Source: Mimachlamys varia
Lineage: Eukaryota; Mollusca; Bivalvia; Pectinida; Pectinidae
Length of the DNA: 64,000 bases
Direction of reading: 5' to 3'
Assembly: GCA_947623455.1 (NCBI GenBank)
Contig: OX392532.1
Span: forward strand, 48,797,058-48,861,057
Below are positions 44,707 to 57,477 of the stretch, one piece after another. Position 1 is the stretch's first letter. Every line of letters starts with the position of its first letter. A model generated the notes under the pieces. The model did not search any database and was not told where the DNA came from. It saw only the letters and a program-made list of their open reading frames with translations. A program made the position numbers and the translations under genes.

Positions 44707-47106
44707 TTAACGATACGGTAATCGATGACGCTGATTAAAGGATATGGGAAGCGATGACGATGATAAAAGGATACGATAAACGAAGACGATGATTAAAGGA
44801 TATGGGAAGCGATGACGATGATTAAAGAATACGGTAGGAGATGGTAATTGATCAAAAAATACGAAAAGGGATGACATTAACAAAACGATACGGTAAGCGA
44901 TGGTGATGATTAAAGGATACGGTAAGCGATGACGATGATTAAAGATACGGTAAGCAATGACGATGATTAAAGATACGGTAAGCAATGACGATGATTAAAG
45001 GATACGGTAAGCGATGGCGATGATTAAAGATACGGTAAGCAATGACGATGATTAAAGATACGGTAAGCGATGACGAGGATTAAAGGATACGGTAAACGAT
45101 GACTATGATTGAAGAATACGTTAAACGATTACGAGGATTAAAAAATACCGTAAGGGATTACGACGATTGAAGACAAAGATAACCGATAACGATGATAAAA
45201 GGATGATGAGAGTAATGCAAATGAGTTAAGGATCCTGTAAGTGATGACGATGATTCAAGCATACGATAAGCGATGATGATGACTTACAGGAACGCGAAGC
45301 AATGACGATGATTAAAGGATAACTTAAGCAATGACGATGATTACAGGATGCGGTAAGTGATGACGATGATTAAAGGATACTGTAAGCGATGACGATGATT
45401 AAAGGATACGGTAAGTGATGACGATGATTAAAGGATACGGTAAGCGATGACGATGATTAAATGATGCATTAAGCAATGACGACGATTACAGGATACGGTA
45501 AGCGATGACAATGATGAAAGGATACGTTAAGCGATGACGATGATTAAGGGATACTGTAAGCGATGACTATTATTAAAGGATACGGTAAGCGATGATGATG
45601 ACTTAAAGGAACGCGAAGCGATGACGATGATTAAAGGATAACTTAAGCAATGACGATGATTACAGGATACGGTAAGCGAAGACGATTATTAAAGGATACG
45701 GTAAGCAATGACGAAGATTTAATGATACGGTAAGCGATGACGATGATTAAAGATACGGTTAGCGATAAAGATGATTTAAAGATATGGTAAGTGATGACTA
45801 TGATTGAAGAATACGGTAAGCGATTACGACGATTGAAGACAAAGATAACCGATAACGATGATAAAAGGACGATGAGAGTAATGCAAATGAGTTAAGGATC
45901 CTGTAAGCGATGGCGATGATTCAAGCATACGATAAGCGATGATGATGACTTAAGGGATACGGTAAGCGATGACGATGATTAAAGGATAACTTAAGCGATG
46001 ACGATGATTCAAGCATACGATAAGCGATGATGATGACTAAAAGGATACGGTAACCGATGACGATGATTAAAGGAACGCTAAGCGATGACGATGATTAAAG
46101 GATAACTTAAGCAATGACGATGATAACAGGATACGGTAAGTGATGACGATGATTAAAGGATACGGTAAGCGATGACGATGATTAAAGGTTACGGTAAGCG
46201 ATGACGATGATTAAAGGATGCATTAAGCAATGACAATGATTACAGGATACGGTAAGCGATGACGATTATTAAGGTATACGATAAGCGATAGCGATTATCA
46301 AAGAATATGGTAGGAGATGGTAATTGATTAAAAAATACGGAAAGGGATGACACTGACAAAAGGGTACGGTAAGCAATGACAATGATTAAAGGATACGGTA
46401 AGCGATGACAATGATTAAAGGATACGTTAAACGATGACGACGATTAAGGGATACTGTAAGCGATGACGATTATTAAAGGATACGGTAAGTGATGACGATG
46501 ATTAAAGGAACGCGATGCGATGACGATGATTTAAGGATAACTTAAGCAATGACGATGATTACAGGATACGGTAAGCGATGACGATGATTAAAGGATGCAT
46601 TAAGCAATGACGATGATTGTAGGATACGGTAAGCGATGACGATTATTAAGGTATACGATAAGCGTTAGCGATTATCAAAGAATACGGTAAGAGATGGTTA
46701 TTGATTAAAAAATACGGAAAGGGATGACACTGACAAAAGGGTATGGTAAGCAATGACGATGATTAAAGGATACGGTAAGTGATGACGATGATTGAATGAT
46801 TCTTTAAGCGATGACGATGATTAAGGGATACTGTAAGCGATGATTATTATTAAAGGATACGGTAAGCCATGACGATTATTAAAGGATACGGTAAGCGATG
46901 ACAATAATTCAGAATATGGTAAGAAATGACTATGATTAAAGGATAGGGTAAGCGATGACGATGATTAATGATACAGTAAGCAATTACGACGATTGAAAAA
47001 AGGTAAACGATGACGATAATAAAAGGATGCCGAGAGTGATGACAATGTGTAAAGGATACGTTAATTGATGACGATGAATAAAGAATACGGCAAGCGATGG
47101 CGATGA
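44707..47106. repeat. HOR unit 21, internally deleted A, 2,400 bp
   Basis: Has GGATACGATAAACG near 44,771 (as in unit 9) and AAAAATACCGTAAGG near 45,143 (as in unit 10), so it combines markers of two other units. An internal deletion joins at about 45,495. The 3' part belongs to the block repeated 4,001 bp downstream. Confidence 0.86.
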
Positions 47107-49228
47107 TTAACGATACGGTAATCGATGACGCTGATTAAAGGATATGGGAAGCGATGACGATGATAAAAGGATACGGTAAGCGATGACGATGATTAAAGGA
47201 TATGGGAAGCGATGACGATGATTAAAGAATACGGTAGGAGATGGTAATTGATCAAAAAATACGAAAAGGGATGACATTAACAAAACGATACGGTAAGCGA
47301 TGGTGATGATTAAAGGATACGGTAAGCGATGACGATGATTAACGATACGGTAAGCAATGACGATGATTAAAGATACGGTAAGCAATGACGATGATTAAAG
47401 GATACGGTAAGCGATGGCGATGATTAAAGATACGGTAAGCGATGACGATTATTAAGGTATACGATAAGCGATAGCGATTATCAAAGAATACGGTAGGAGA
47501 TGGTAATTAATTAAAAAATACGGATAAGCGATGATGATGACTTACAGGAACGCGAAGCAATGACGGTGATTAAAGGATAACTTAAGCAATGACGATGATT
47601 ACAGGATACGGTAATTGATGACGATGATTAAAGGATACTGTAAGCGATATCGATGATTAAAGGATACGGTAAGTGATGACGATGATTAAAGGATACGGTA
47701 AGCGATGACGATGATTAAATGATGCATTAAGCAATGACAACGATTACAGGATACGGTAAGCGATGACGATTATTAAGGTATACGATAAGCGTTAGCGATT
47801 ATCAAAGAATACGGTAAGAGATGGTTATTGATTAAAAAATACGGAAAGGGATGACACTGACAAAAGGGTACGGTAAACAATGACGATGATTAAAGGATAC
47901 GGTAAGCGATGACAATGATGAAAGGATACGTTAAGCGATGACGATGATTAAGGGATACTGTAAGCGATGACTATTGTTAAAGGATACGGTAAGCGATGAT
48001 GATGACTTAAAGGAACGCGAAGCGATGACGATGATTAAAGGATAACTTAAGCAATGACGATGATTACAGGATACGGTAAGCGATGACGATTATTAAAGGA
48101 TACGGTAAGCAATGACGAAGATTTAGTGATACGGTAAGCGATGACGATGATTAAAGATACGGTTAGCGATAAAGATGATTTAAAGATACGGTAAGTGATG
48201 ACTATGATTGAAGAATACGGTAAGCGATTACGACGATTGAAGACAAAGATAACCGATAACGATGATAAAAGGACGATGAGAGTAATGCAAATGAGTTAAG
48301 GATCCTGTAAGCGATGGCGATGATTCAAGCATACGATAAGCGATGATGATGACTTAAGGGATACGGTAAGCGATGACGATGATTAAAGGATAACTTAAGC
48401 GATGTCGATGATTCAAGCATACGATAAGCGATGATGATGACTAAAAGGATACGGTAACCGATGACGATGATTAAAGGAACGCTAAGCGATGACGATGATT
48501 AAAGGATAACTTAAGCAATGACGATGATAACAGGATACGGTAAGTGATGACGATGATTAAAGGATACGGTAAGCGATGACGATGATTAAAGGTTACGGTA
48601 AGCGATGACGATGATTAAAGGATGCATTAAGCAATGACAATGATTACAGGATACGGTAAGCGATGACGATTATTAAGGTATACGATAAGCGATAGCGATT
48701 ATCAAAGAATATGGTAGGAGATGGTAATTGATTAAAAAATACGGAAAGGGATGACACTGACAAAAGGGTACGGTAAGCAATGACAATGATTAAAGGATAC
48801 GGTAAGCGATGACAATGATTAAAGGATACGTTAAACGATGACGACGATTAAGGGATACTGTAAGCGATGACGATTATTAAAGGATACGGTAAGTGATGAC
48901 GATGTATAAAGGAACGCGATGCGATGACGATGATTTAAGGATAACTTAAGCAATGACGATGATTACAGGATACCGTAAGCGATGACGATGATTAAAGGAT
49001 GCATTAAGCAATGACGATGATTGCAGGATACGGTAAGCGATGACGATTATTAAGGTATACGATAAGCGTTAGCGATTATCAAAGAATACGGTAAGAGATG
49101 GTTATTGATTAAAAAATACGGAAAGGGATGACACTGACAAAAGGGTATGGTAAGCAATGACGATGATTAAAGGATACGGTAAGTGATGACGATGATTGAA
49201 GGATTCGTTAAGCGATGACGATGATTAA
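45491..49228. repeat. Left copy of block repeated at 4,001-bp spacing
   Basis: Matches 49,492-53,229 at a constant offset of 4,001 bp, including rare variants such as GAATGATTCTTTAAGC near 46,794, TTGTAGGATACGG near 46,618 and CTATTGTTAAAGG near 47,971. At least two substitutions separate the copies (near 45,679 and 45,785), so this is a recent duplication inside the HOR array. Confidence 0.86.
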
Positions 49229-51107
49229 AGGATACTGTAAGCGATGACGATGATTAAAGGATACGGTAAGTGATGACGATGATTAAAGGATACGGTAAGC
49301 GATGACGATGATTAAATGATGCATTAAGCAATGACGACGATTACAGGATACGGTAAGCGATGACGATTATTAAGGTATACGATAAGCGTTAGCGATTATC
49401 AAAGAATACGGTAGGAGATGGTAATTGATTAAAAAATACGGAAATGGATGACACTGACAAAAGGGTACGGTAAACAATGACGATGATTAAAGGATACGGT
49501 AAGCGATGACAATGATGAAAGGATACGTTAAGCGATGACGATGATTAAGGGATACTGTAAGCGATGACTATTATTAAAGGATACGGTAAGCGATGATGAT
49601 GACTTAAAGGAACGCGAAGCGATGACGATGATTAAAGGATAACTTAAGCAATGACGATGATTACAGGATACGGTAAGCGATGACGATTATTAAAGGATAC
49701 GGTAAGCAATGACGAAGATTTAATGATACGGTAAGCGATGACGATGATTAAAGATACGGTTAGCGATAAAGATGATTTAAAGATACGGTAAGTGATGACT
49801 ATGATTGAAGAATACGGTAAGCGATTACGACGATTGAAGACAAAGATAACCGATAACGATGATAAAAGGACGATGAGAGTAATGCAAATGAGTTAAGGAT
49901 CCTGTAAGCGATGGCGATGATTCAAGCATACGATAAGCGATGATGATGACTTAAGGGATACGGTAAGCGATGACGATGATTAAAGGATAACTTAAGCGAT
50001 GACGATGATTCAAGCATACGATAAGCGATGATGATGACTAAAAGGATACGGTAACCGATGACGATGATTAAAGGAACGCTAAGCGATGACGATGATTAAA
50101 GGATAACTTAAGCAATGACGATGATAACAGGATACGGTAAGTGATGACGATGATTAAAGGATACGGTAAGCGATGACGATGATTAAAGGTTACGGTAAGC
50201 GATGACGATGATTAAAGGATGCATTAAGCAATGACAATGATTACAGGATACGGTAAGCGATGACGATTATTAAGGTATACGATAAGCGATAGCGATTATC
50301 AAAGAATATGGTAGGAGATGGTAATTGATTAAAAAATACGGAAAGGGATGACACTGACAAAAGGGTACGGTAAGCAATGACAATGATTAAAGGATACGGT
50401 AAGCGATGACAATGATTAAAGGATACGTTAAACGATGACGACGATTAAGGGATACTGTAAGCGATGACGATTATTAAAGGATACGGTAAGTGATGACGAT
50501 GATTAAAGGAACGCGATGCGATGACGATGATTTAAGGATAACTTAAGCAATGACGATGATTACAGGATACGGTAAGCGATGACGATGATTAAAGGATGCA
50601 TTAAGCAATGACGATGATTGTAGGATACGGTAAGCGATGACGATTATTAAGGTATACGATAAGCGTTAGCGATTATCAAAGAATACGGTAAGAGATGGTT
50701 ATTGATTAAAAAATACGGAAAGGGATGACACTGACAAAAGGGTATGGTAAGCAATGACGATGATTAAAGGATACGGTAAGTGATGACGATGATTGAATGA
50801 TTCTTTAAGCGATGACGATGATTAAGGGATACTGTAAGCGATGATTATTATTAAAGGATACGGTAAGCCATGACGATTATTAAAGGATACGGTAAGCGAT
50901 GACAATAATTCAGAATATGGTAAGAAATGACTATGATTAAAGGATAGGGTAAGCGATGACGATGATTAATGATACAGTAAGCAATTACGACGATTGAAAA
51001 AAGGTAAACGATGACGATAATAAAAGGATGCCGAGAGTGATGACAATGTGTAAAGGATACGTTAATTGATGACGATGAATAAAGAATACGGCAAGCGATG
51101 GCGATGA
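47107..51107. repeat. HOR unit 22, compound B+A, 4,001 bp
   Basis: Begins as a B unit (fusion near 47,522) but at about 49,229 switches into the middle of an A unit instead of running to a normal B end, giving an interval of 4,001 bp between landmarks. Private variants: GTTAACGATACGG-type monomer near 47,338, CTATTGTTAAAGG near 47,971 and GATGTATAAAGG near 48,901. Confidence 0.86.
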
Positions 51108-53229
51108 TTAACGATACGGTAATCGATGACGCTGATTAAAGGATATGGGAAGCGATGACGATGATAAAAGGATACGGTAAGCGATGACGATGATTAAAGG
51201 ATATGGGAAGCGATGACGATGATTAAAGAATACGGTAGGAGATGGTAATTGATCAAAAAATACGAAAAGGGATGACATTAACAAAACGATACGGTAAGCG
51301 ATGGTGATGATTAAAGGATACGGTAAGCGATGACGATGATTAACGATACGGTAAGCAATGACGATGATTAAAGATACGGTAAGCAATGACGATGATTAAA
51401 GGATACGGTAAGCGATGGCGATGATTAAAGATACGGTAAGCGATGACGATTATTAAGGTATACGATAAGCGATAGCGATTATCAAAGAATACGGTAGGAG
51501 ATGGTAATTAATTAAAAAATACGGATAAGCGATGATGATGACTTACAGGAACGCGAAGCAATGACGGTGATTAAAGGATAACTTAAGCAATGACGATGAT
51601 TACAGGATACGGTAATTGATGACGATGATTAAAGGATACTGTAAGCGATATCGATGATTAAAGGATACGGTAAGTGATGACGATGATTAAAGGATACGGT
51701 AAGCGATGACGATGATTAAATGATGCATTAAGCAATGACAACGATTACAGGATACGGTAAGCGATGACGATTATTAAGGTATACGATAAGCGTTAGCGAT
51801 TATCAAAGAATACGGTAAGAGATGGTTATTGATTAAAAAATACGGAAAGGGATGACACTGACAAAAGGGTACGGTAAACAATGACGATGATTAAAGGATA
51901 CGGTAAGCGATGACAATGATGAAAGGATACGTTAAGCGATGACGATGATTAAGGGATACTGTAAGCGATGACTATTGTTAAAGGATACGGTAAGCGATGA
52001 TGATGACTTAAAGGAACGCGAAGCGATGACGATGATTAAAGGATAACTTAAGCAATGACGATGATTACAGGATACGGTAAGCGATGACGATTATTAAAGG
52101 ATACGGTAAGCAATGACGAAGATTTAGTGATACGGTAAGCGATGACGATGATTAAAGATACGGTTAGCGATAAAGATGATTTAAAGATACGGTAAGTGAT
52201 GACTATGATTGAAGAATACGGTAAGCGATTACGACGATTGAAGACAAAGATAACCGATAACGATGATAAAAGGACGATGAGAGTAATGCAAATGAGTTAA
52301 GGATCCTGTAAGCGATGGCGATGATTCAAGCATACGATAAGCGATGATGATGACTTAAGGGATACGGTAAGCGATGACGATGATTAAAGGATAACTTAAG
52401 CGATGTCGATGATTCAAGCATACGATAAGCGATGATGATGACTAAAAGGATACGGTAACCGATGACGATGATTAAAGGAACGCTAAGCGATGACGATGAT
52501 TAAAGGATAACTTAAGCAATGACGATGATAACAGGATACGGTAAGTGATGACGATGATTAAAGGATACGGTAAGCGATGACGATGATTAAAGGTTACGGT
52601 AAGCGATGACGATGATTAAAGGATGCATTAAGCAATGACAATGATTACAGGATACGGTAAGCGATGACGATTATTAAGGTATACGATAAGCGATAGCGAT
52701 TATCAAAGAATATGGTAGGAGATGGTAATTGATTAAAAAATACGGAAAGGGATGACACTGACAAAAGGGTACGGTAAGCAATGACAATGATTAAAGGATA
52801 CGGTAAGCGATGACAATGATTAAAGGATACGTTAAACGATGACGACGATTAAGGGATACTGTAAGCGATGACGATTATTAAAGGATACGGTAAGTGATGA
52901 CGATGTATAAAGGAACGCGATGCGATGACGATGATTTAAGGATAACTTAAGCAATGACGATGATTACAGGATACCGTAAGCGATGACGATGATTAAAGGA
53001 TGCATTAAGCAATGACGATGATTGCAGGATACGGTAAGCGATGACGATTATTAAGGTATACGATAAGCGTTAGCGATTATCAAAGAATACGGTAAGAGAT
53101 GGTTATTGATTAAAAAATACGGAAAGGGATGACACTGACAAAAGGGTATGGTAAGCAATGACGATGATTAAAGGATACGGTAAGTGATGACGATGATTGA
53201 AGGATTCGTTAAGCGATGACGATGATTAA
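49492..53229. repeat. Right copy of block repeated at 4,001-bp spacing
   Basis: Second copy of the block above. It ends where the following monomers switch from the GATGATT form (49,229 onward, first copy) to the GATTATT form (second copy). Both breakpoints fall inside 29-bp monomers, as expected from unequal exchange between misaligned monomers. Confidence 0.86.
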
Positions 53230-53714
53230 GGGATACTGTAAGCGATGACGATTATTAAAGGATACGGTAAGCCATGACGATTATTAAAGGATACGGTAAG
53301 CGATGATGAAGATTTAAGGATACGGTAAGCGATGACGATGATTTATGGATGCGGTAAGCGATGAAGATGATTTTAGGATACGTTAGGTAATGACGATGAT
53401 TAAATGATACGTTAAGCGATGATGATGATTAAAGAATGCGGTAAGCGATGACGATTATTAAAGGATGCGTTAATCGATGACGATGACTCAAGGATACGGT
53501 AAGCGATGACAATAATTCAGAATATGGTAAGAAATGACTATGATTAAAGGATAGGGTAAGCGATGACGATGATTAATGATACAGTAAGCAATTACGACGA
53601 TTGAAAAAAGGTAAACGATGACGATAATAAAAGGATGCCGAGAGTGATGACAATGTGTAAAGGATACGTAAATTGATGACGATGAATAAAGAATACGGCA
53701 AGCGATGGCGATGA
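51108..53714. repeat. HOR unit 23, class B, last intact unit, 2,607 bp
   Basis: Repeats the private variants of unit 22 (near 51,973, 52,404 and 52,912). A recognisable next landmark begins at 53,715, so this is a full-length B unit. The terminal monomers near 53,310-53,500 carry more substitutions than in other units. HOR order ends here. Confidence 0.86.
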
Positions 53715-55233
53715 TTAACGATACGGTAATCGATGACGCTGATTAAAAAATACAATAAGTAAAGACTTTGATTGAAGAATACGGTAAATGATAATGACGA
53801 TTTAAGGATACGGTAAGCGATGATGATGACTAAAGGATACGGTAAGCGATGACGATGATTAAAGGATATGGGAAGAGATGACAATGATTAACGATACGGT
53901 AAGCGATGACGATGATTAAAGGATATGGGAAGCGATGACGATGATAAAAGGATACGGTAAGCGACGACGACGATTAAAGGATACGGTAAGCGATGACGAT
54001 TATTACAGGATACGGTAAACGATGACGATTATTACAGGATACGGTAAGCGATAACTATTATCAAAGAATACGGTAGGAGATGGTAATTGATAAAAAAAAA
54101 CGGAAAGGGATGACATTGACAAAAGAATACGGTAAGCGATGGCGATGATTAAAGGATACGGTAAGCGATGACGATGATTAAAGATACGGTTAGCGATGAA
54201 GATGATTTAAAGATAGATAAGCGATGACGATGATTAAAGGATACGGTAAGTGATGACTATGATTAAAGGATACGGTAAGCGATGACGATGATTAAAGATA
54301 CGGTTAGCGATGAAGATGATTTAAAGATAGATAAGCGATGACGATGATTGAAGGATACGGTAAGTGATGACTATGATTAAAGGATACGTTAAACGATTAC
54401 GAGGATTAAAAGGTACGGTAAGCGATTACGACGATTGAAGACAAACATAACGGATAACGATGATAAAAGGATGAGGAGAGTGATGACGATGATTAAAGTA
54501 TACGATAAGCGATGATGATGACTAAAATGATACGGCAAGCAATGACAAACGAGTAAAAGATACGGTAAGCGATTACGCCGATTGAAGAAAAAGGTAACCG
54601 ATAACGATGAAAAAAAGGATGCGGAGAGTGATAAACATGACTAAAGTATACGGTCAATGATGACTCTGATCGAAGAACACAGTAAACGATGACGATGGTT
54701 AAAGTATACGATAAGCGATGACGATGACTAAAGGATACGGTAAGCGACGACGATGATTGAGAATATGGTAAGAAATGATTAAATGATACAGTAAATGATG
54801 ACGATGATTAACGATACAGTAAGCACTTACGACGATTTGAAAAAAGGTAAACGATGACGATGATAAAAGGATGCGAAGAGTGATGACAATGTGTAAAGGA
54901 TACGGTAAGCGATGACGATGAATAAAGAATACGGCAAGCGATTAGCATGATTAAATGATACGGTAAATGATGAATATGAATGAAGAATACGTTAAACGAT
55001 TACGATGATTAAAAGATACGGTAAGCGATTCCGATTATTATAGGATACGGTAAACGATGACGATTATTACATGATCGGTAAGGAATGACAATTATTACAG
55101 GATACGGTAAACGATTACGATGATTAAAAGATACGATAAGCGATGACGATTATTACAGGATACGGTAAGCGATGACGATTATTACAGGATACGGTAAACG
55201 ATGACGATGATTAAAGGGTAAGGTAAGCGATAA
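53715..55233. repeat. Degraded, non-HOR edge of the 29-bp satellite
   Basis: Monomers are still recognisable (GGATACGGTAAGC, GATGACGATGATT) but are more diverged, with irregular lengths and private changes. The HOR landmark does not recur. Examples are AATACAATAAGTAAAGAC near 53,748 and the A-rich run near 54,091. This fits the usual pattern in which array edges escape homogenisation. A partial echo of the unit tail (AAAAAAGGTAAACGATGACG) appears near 54,839, suggesting an ancestral unit. Confidence 0.85.
54153..54381. repeat. Local 114-bp tandem duplication
   Basis: The stretch starting AAGATACGGTTAGCGATG at 54,181 recurs at 54,295, including the unusual AAAGATAGATAAGC. The period of 114 bp is about four monomers. 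It shows the same amplification mode at small scale in the degraded edge. Confidence 0.82.
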
Positions 55234-55262
55234 CGATGACGTCTGACGATGACAATGACACA
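55234..55262. other. Junction between the two satellites
   Basis: Left of here monomers are 29-bp purine-rich; right of here they are 22-bp pyrimidine-rich. The transition takes fewer than about 30 bp and contains GACGTCTG at 55,238-55,245. The same 8-mer lies inside a perfect 10-bp palindrome, CAGACGTCTG, at 55,305-55,314. GTCTG at 55,241 and CAGAC at 55,261 could pair as a short stem. I see no unique or mobile sequence at the joint. Confidence 0.8.
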
Positions 55263-57190
55263 GACTTCTTCACGGTCACACATATTTCTTTATATTGTCA
55301 CACACAGACGTCTGTTTCTCGTCACACAGAATTCTATATCTTGTCACACAGACTTCTGTATCTTGTCACACGGACTTCTGTATCTTGTCACACAGACTTC
55401 TTCATTGTCACGCATTCTTCTGTATCTTGTCACACAGACTTCTTCATTGTCACACAGATTTCTGTATCTCGTCACACATACTTCTGTATCTCGTCACACA
55501 AAGACTTCTGTTTCTCGATACAAAGACTTCTGTATCTTGTCACACACAGACTTCTGTTTCTCGTTACACAGACTTCAGTATCTTGACACACATACCTCTG
55601 TATCTCGTCAAACAGACATCTGTATCTTGTCACACATATTTCGGTATCTTGTCACACAGATTTCGGTATTTGTTCACACGGACTTCTGTATCTCCTCACA
55701 AATACTTCTGTATCTTGTCACACAGACGTCTGTATCTCGTCACACGGACTTCTGTATCTTTATTACACAGACCTCTTCATAGTCACACAGACTTCTGTAT
55801 TTTGTCACACTGACTTCGGTATCATGTCACACAGACCTCGGTATTTGTTCACACAGACAACTTCTGTAGCTTGTCACACAGACCTCGGTATTTGTCAACA
55901 CAGACTTCTGTATCTTATCACACAAAGCTCTGTTTCTCGTCAAACAGACTTCTGTATCTTGTCACCTATATTTCGGTATCTTGTCACACAGATCTCGGTT
56001 TTTTGTTCACACGGACTTCTGTATCTCTTTACAAATACTTCTGTATCTTGTCACACAGACCTCGGTATTTGTCAACACAGACTTCTATATCTTGTCACAC
56101 ATACTTCTGTATCTCGTCACACGGACTTCTGTTTCTTGTCACGCAGACTTTTTCATTGTCTCACAGACTTCTGTATCATGTCACACATAATTCAGTATCT
56201 TGTCACACAAACCTGGATATATGTTCACACAGACTTCTGTTTCTCGTTACACAGTCTTCTGTATCTTGTCACACAGACTTCGTTAATGTCAAACATACCT
56301 CTGTATCTCGTCACACAGACTTCTGTATCTTGTCACACAGACTTCTGTATCTTGTCACACGGACTTCTTCATTGTCACGCATTCTTCTGTATCTTGTCAC
56401 ACAAACTTCTGTATCTTGTCACACAGACTTCTGTATCTTGTCACGCTGACTTCTTCATTGTCACACAGACTTCTGTATCATGTCACACAGAATTCAGTAT
56501 CTTGTCACACAAACCTGGATATATGTTCACACAGACTTCTGTTTCTCGTTACACAGACTTCTGTATCTTGTCACACAGACTTCTGTATCTTGTCACACGG
56601 ACTTCTTCATTGTCACGCATTCTTCTGTATCTTGTCACACAGACTTCTGTATCTCGTCACACAGACTTCTGTATCTCGTCACACAGACTTCTGTATCTCG
56701 TCACACAAAGACTTCTGTTTCTCGTTACACATACTTCGGTATTTGTTTACACAGACAGCATCTGTATCTTGTCACACAGACTTTTGTTTCTCGTTACACA
56801 GACTTCTGTTTCTCGTTACACAGACTTCTGTATTTGTCACACAGACATTTGTATTTGTCATACAGACTTCTTCATTGCCACACATTGTTTTGTATTTGTC
56901 ACACAGGCTTCTGTATCTTGTCACACATATTTCAGTATCTTGTCACACAGATTTCTGTATCATGTCACACAGACTTATGTATCTTATTATACATATTTCT
57001 GTATCTTGTCACACGGACTTCTGTATTTTTTCACACAGACTTCGGTATTATGTCACAGACCTCGGTATTTGTTCACACAGACTTCTGTATTTGTCACACA
57101 GGCTTCTGTATCTTGTCACACATATTTCAGTATCTCGTTGCACAGAATTCTATATGAAGTCACACAGACTTCTGTATTTGTCATACAGAC

Positions 57191-57477
57191 TTTTCTTCAA
57201 TTTTTTTACCATTGCAGCATTTTCGACTAATTTCTTTTTAACAACCTGAAAAGATAACTCTCAAGAAAATTCAAAAGAAAGGTAAAAGAAAGGTATTTTG
57301 CTTCAATACAGAGAGAATTGATGACATCTATGGGGGTTTTTTGCCATGGCAAACACTGGATGATGCAATCGGTGGGCGGCCATCTTGAATGATGCATTTC
57401 AAGATGGCCGCAAACCGATTGCATCATCCTGTGGTTGCCATGGCAAAAAAAACGCATAGTGTCATCATATCTCTCTC
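57191..57477. other. Non-satellite island in the 22-bp array, copy 1
   Basis: About 290 bp without 22-bp periodicity. The first ~110 bp is AT-rich (TTCAATTTTTTTACC to GGTAAAAGAAAGG) and unique in the window apart from its duplicate. The remainder is the foldback element. A near-repeat, TTTTCTTCAAT at 57,190 and TTTTGCTTCAAT near 57,297, brackets the AT-rich part. The right boundary is inferred from the paralogous stretch at 61,391, which has the right flank but not the island. Confidence 0.8.
57319..57467. mobile_element. Foldback / palindromic MITE-like element, copy 1
   Basis: Core arms at 57,337-57,388 and 57,399-57,450 are reverse complements with about four mismatches, and enclose a 10-nt loop at 57,389-57,398. 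The arms include TTGCCATGGCAA, itself a palindrome, then GGATGATGCAATCGG and GCGGCCATCTTGA. Weaker pairing extends outward to TGATGAC at 57,319 and GTCATCA at 57,461, and possibly to GAGAGA/CTCTCT. This shape fits a non-autonomous foldback or palindromic MITE. No transposase and no clear target-site duplication are visible, so the mobile origin is inferred. If transcribed it would form a long hairpin RNA. Confidence 0.72.

Larger units (their letters stand above)
1..53714. repeat. 29-bp satellite array, homogenised HOR portion
   Basis: Continuous head-to-tail array of a 29-bp monomer; a canonical copy lies at 791-819. It consists of a 12-nt trinucleotide-like core (GATGACGATGAT) and a 17-nt part (TAAAGGATACGGTAAGC), with 28-bp variants that lack one G of AAAGG. 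The canonical monomer has 11 A, 9 G, 6 T and 3 C, so the + strand is purine-rich with strong G over C skew. All monomers are in one orientation. Monomers within a unit differ visibly, while whole units 1.2-2.7 kb long recur almost unchanged, which is the hallmark of a higher-order satellite (as in alpha-satellite, a family of different sequence). The array continues past the left edge of the window. I see no gene, RNA gene or transposon within it. Confidence 0.97.

Noticed and set aside
55824..57230. 468-aa forward open frame and the overlapping shorter ones to 64,000
   Set aside because: The 22-bp monomer lacks stops in all three + frames, so overlapping frames give the same cyclic peptide. 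There is no sign of selection or gene structure.
57191..57300. Transposase or other coding fragment in the AT-rich part of the island
   Set aside because: Only about 110 bp, no frame with recognisable motifs, and strongly A/T-biased sequence.
57227..57457. 76-aa minus-strand frame over the island (second copy 59,159-59,359)
   Set aside because: It spans both arms of the foldback, and its 5' end differs between the two copies because of a one-base A-run change. This is unlike a maintained gene.
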